64,000 nt of DNA. Origin: Neobacillus niacini NBRC 15566 (GTDB taxonomy: Bacteria > Bacillota > Bacilli > Bacillales > Cytobacillaceae). The stretch is from contig NZ_BCVA01000001.1 of assembly GCF_001591505.1 (NCBI RefSeq), positions 124,001 through 188,000 of the forward strand, in the 5' to 3' direction. The notes under the pieces were generated by a model. That model had not been told where the DNA came from, searched no databases, and saw nothing but the letters and a program-made list of their open reading frames with translations. Of the stretch, positions 62,710-64,000 are shown in pieces; within the stretch, counting starts at the first letter, position 1, and every line of letters begins with the position of its first letter. A program made the translations under genes and the position numbers.

Positions 62710-64000
62710 GATTTTCGCTCTCCTTTATGTTCTGTACATTACAGAGAAGGCTACCATCTGTTAATTGAATTTGAAGTGGTTCGTTCTCTTTTACTTGTTT
62801 AACACTTTTTATTAACACATTGTCTTCTGAATAAACGAGACTAAATCCTCGTTCCATTATTTTTAACGGGCTTAAAGCTTGAAGCATAGCGAGAATTCTT
62901 TCAAATTCGTTTTGTTTCTTCAAGAAGATTTGTCCCATTGCCCGTTGGATATCTTTTTTCGAACGCTCAAATCTAATTTCTGCATCACGATATACTACTT
63001 TTGGATGGTTTCGAATGAGTCGGTTATGAATCGTTTCATATTGGGACTTTTTTAGATCAGTCAATCTAGCAGTCCCACGTACAAGTGATTCTGTTAATTT
63101 ATCTACCTGTTCAAGTTTTTGTTCGTAAAGACGATGTGGATAACGAAATGCATAGGATTTTTGTGCACGCTCTAATCGTTGTTTTTCATATCGAAATCTA
63201 CCGTTCATGGATTGAAGCATCCGGGTCTTCCGCTGAAGCAGTCTTTCCATTAATTCATCAATATGAGGAACGGCAAGCTCTGCTGCTGCAGTTGGTGTTG
63301 GAGCACGCATGTCTGCGACAAAATCGGCAATCGTAAAATCAGTTTCATGGCCGACTGCAGAAATAATAGGGATTTCCGATTGATTAATGGCCCTAGCAAC
63401 TATCTCCTCATTAAAAGCCCATAACTCTTCAATCGAACCGCCTCCGCGCCCAACAATTAGTATATCTAAGTTTTCCATCTTGTTTGCTTTACTAATAGCC
63501 CGTGCTATCGAAGCCGCTGCATTCTCACCCTGTACAAGCGCTGGTAAAACAAGGATATTTGCAATGGGATAACGTCTTTTAATTGTGGTGATAATATCCC
63601 TTATTGCAGCTCCTGTTGGTGATGTTATAACCCCCACCGTTTTCGGATAACTAGGAATAGGCTTTTTTTGTTCTATTGAGAATAGCCCTTCAGCTTCAAG
63701 TCTTTTTCTTAACTGCTCGTAGGCTAAAAATAATTCCCCGATTCCATCTGGCTGCATTTCTTTAATATATATTTGATATTGACCACTTGGTTCATAAACC
63801 GAGATGTCCCCTTTTACAACCACCTTCATTCCGTTTTCTGGTAAAAACTTCATGGCACGTGATTGGCCAGCAAACATCACTGCAAGAATCCTAGCTTTGT
63901 CATCCTTTAATGTAAAATACATATGTCCGCTTGAGTGCTGTTTGAAGTTTGAGATTTCTCCTCGAACATGTACATCTTGTAAATGAGGGTCTGCATCAAA
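62699..64000 (-). CDS. xseA: exodeoxyribonuclease VII large subunit, partial (5' end outside window)
   Basis: The catalytic subunit of exonuclease VII, here 433 residues without its N terminus. The reading frame runs open to the right window edge: residues before [17 protein letters not shown] read [20 protein letters not shown], the usual OB-fold start region, so an internal Met at 63922 is not the real start. The catalytic domain has [60 protein letters not shown] and [11 protein letters not shown] coiled coil at about 270-370 follows. Confidence 0.95.
   Translation of the reverse strand, partial: FDADPHLQDVHVRGEISNFKQHSSGHMYFTLKDDKARILAVMFAGQSRAMKFLPENGMKVVVKGDISVYEPSGQYQIYIKEMQPDGIGELFLAYEQLRKRLEAEGLFSIEQKKPIPSYPKTVGVITSPTGAAIRDIITTIKRRYPIANILVLPALVQGENAAASIARAISKANKMENLDILIVGRGGGSIEELWAFNEEIVARAINQSEIPIISAVGHETDFTIADFVADMRAPTPTAAAELAVPHIDELMERLLQRKTRMLQSMNGRFRYEKQRLERAQKSYAFRYPHRLYEQKLEQVDKLTESLVRGTARLTDLKKSQYETIHNRLIRNHPKVVYRDAEIRFERSKKDIQRAMGQIFLKKQNEFERILAMLQALSPLKIMERGFSLVYSEDNVLIKSVKQVKENEPLQIQLTDGSLLCNVQNIKESENRDE

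Noticed and set aside
63922-63924. Met codon as start of xseA
   Set aside because: The frame continues upstream to the window edge with conserved XseA sequence, so the gene is truncated by the window, not started here.

Overview
The window reads as a chromosome segment of an aerobic, endospore-forming member of the Bacillaceae. Strong Shine-Dalgarno sequences are usual, many starts are TTG or GTG, and spore genes (spo0A, spoIVB, spoIIM, mciZ) are present. Gene order follows the Bacillus subtilis pupG-drm to xseA region with lineage-specific insertions. A Bacillus/Neobacillus-like organism is an inference from gene content only. Both window edges cut genes: pupG on the left (3' part missing) and xseA on the right (5' part missing). 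I saw no tRNA, rRNA, CRISPR array or insertion sequence.

Layout. 0.0-7.7 kb is conserved backbone: pupG, deoB, xerD, yqzK, fur, spoIIM, an EndoQ-like nuclease, nudF, the 43-codon gene mciZ, yqkF and yqkE. 7.8-17.4 kb is more variable: a thiolase plus CoA-transferase operon for acetoacetate use, a small unknown ORF, a YqkD-like hydrolase, a repeat-rich spacer, a CDGSH protein, and a gentisate (3-hydroxybenzoate) catabolic cluster with its IclR regulator and a DinB-fold protein that may be the missing maleylpyruvate isomerase. 17.4-33.9 kb returns to backbone: LexA-boxed Y-family polymerase yqjW with yqjX, yqzH, yqjQ, yqjP, T-box-controlled proI, a glycosyltransferase, namA, rnz, zwf, polymerase IV, a PepT-like peptidase, yqjD and mce (propionyl-CoA branch), the miniprotein Prli42, an L,D-transpeptidase and yqjA. 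33.9-36.9 kb holds an arginine-type ABC importer and bacilliredoxin brxB. 36.9-42.1 kb holds methylmalonyl-CoA mutase (mutA, mutB) and its chaperone meaB. 42.2-52.5 kb is the branched-chain keto acid operon ptb-bcd-buk-lpdV-bkdAA-bkdAB-bkdB behind a sigma-54 promoter, with its activator bkdR. 52.6-64.0 kb contains a DUF2627 protein, yqiK, a YycC-like ORF, spo0A, spoIVB, recN, ahrC, tlyA, dxs, ispA, xseB and xseA.

How it fits together. Branched-chain amino acids pass through Bcd and the BKD complex to acyl-CoAs; isoleucine and valine give propionyl-CoA. YqjD, Mce and MutAB/MeaB could carry this to succinyl-CoA, although no biotin carboxylase subunit is in the window. Thiolase and ScoAB handle acetoacetate, and the gentisate cluster would give pyruvate and fumarate. 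Control signals visible in the DNA include PerR-like boxes at fur, sigma-E promoters at spoIIM and perhaps mciZ, LexA boxes at yqjW, a proline T-box at proI, ARG-like boxes at artP, the sigma-54 promoter at ptb, and a sigma-H promoter with 0A boxes at spo0A.
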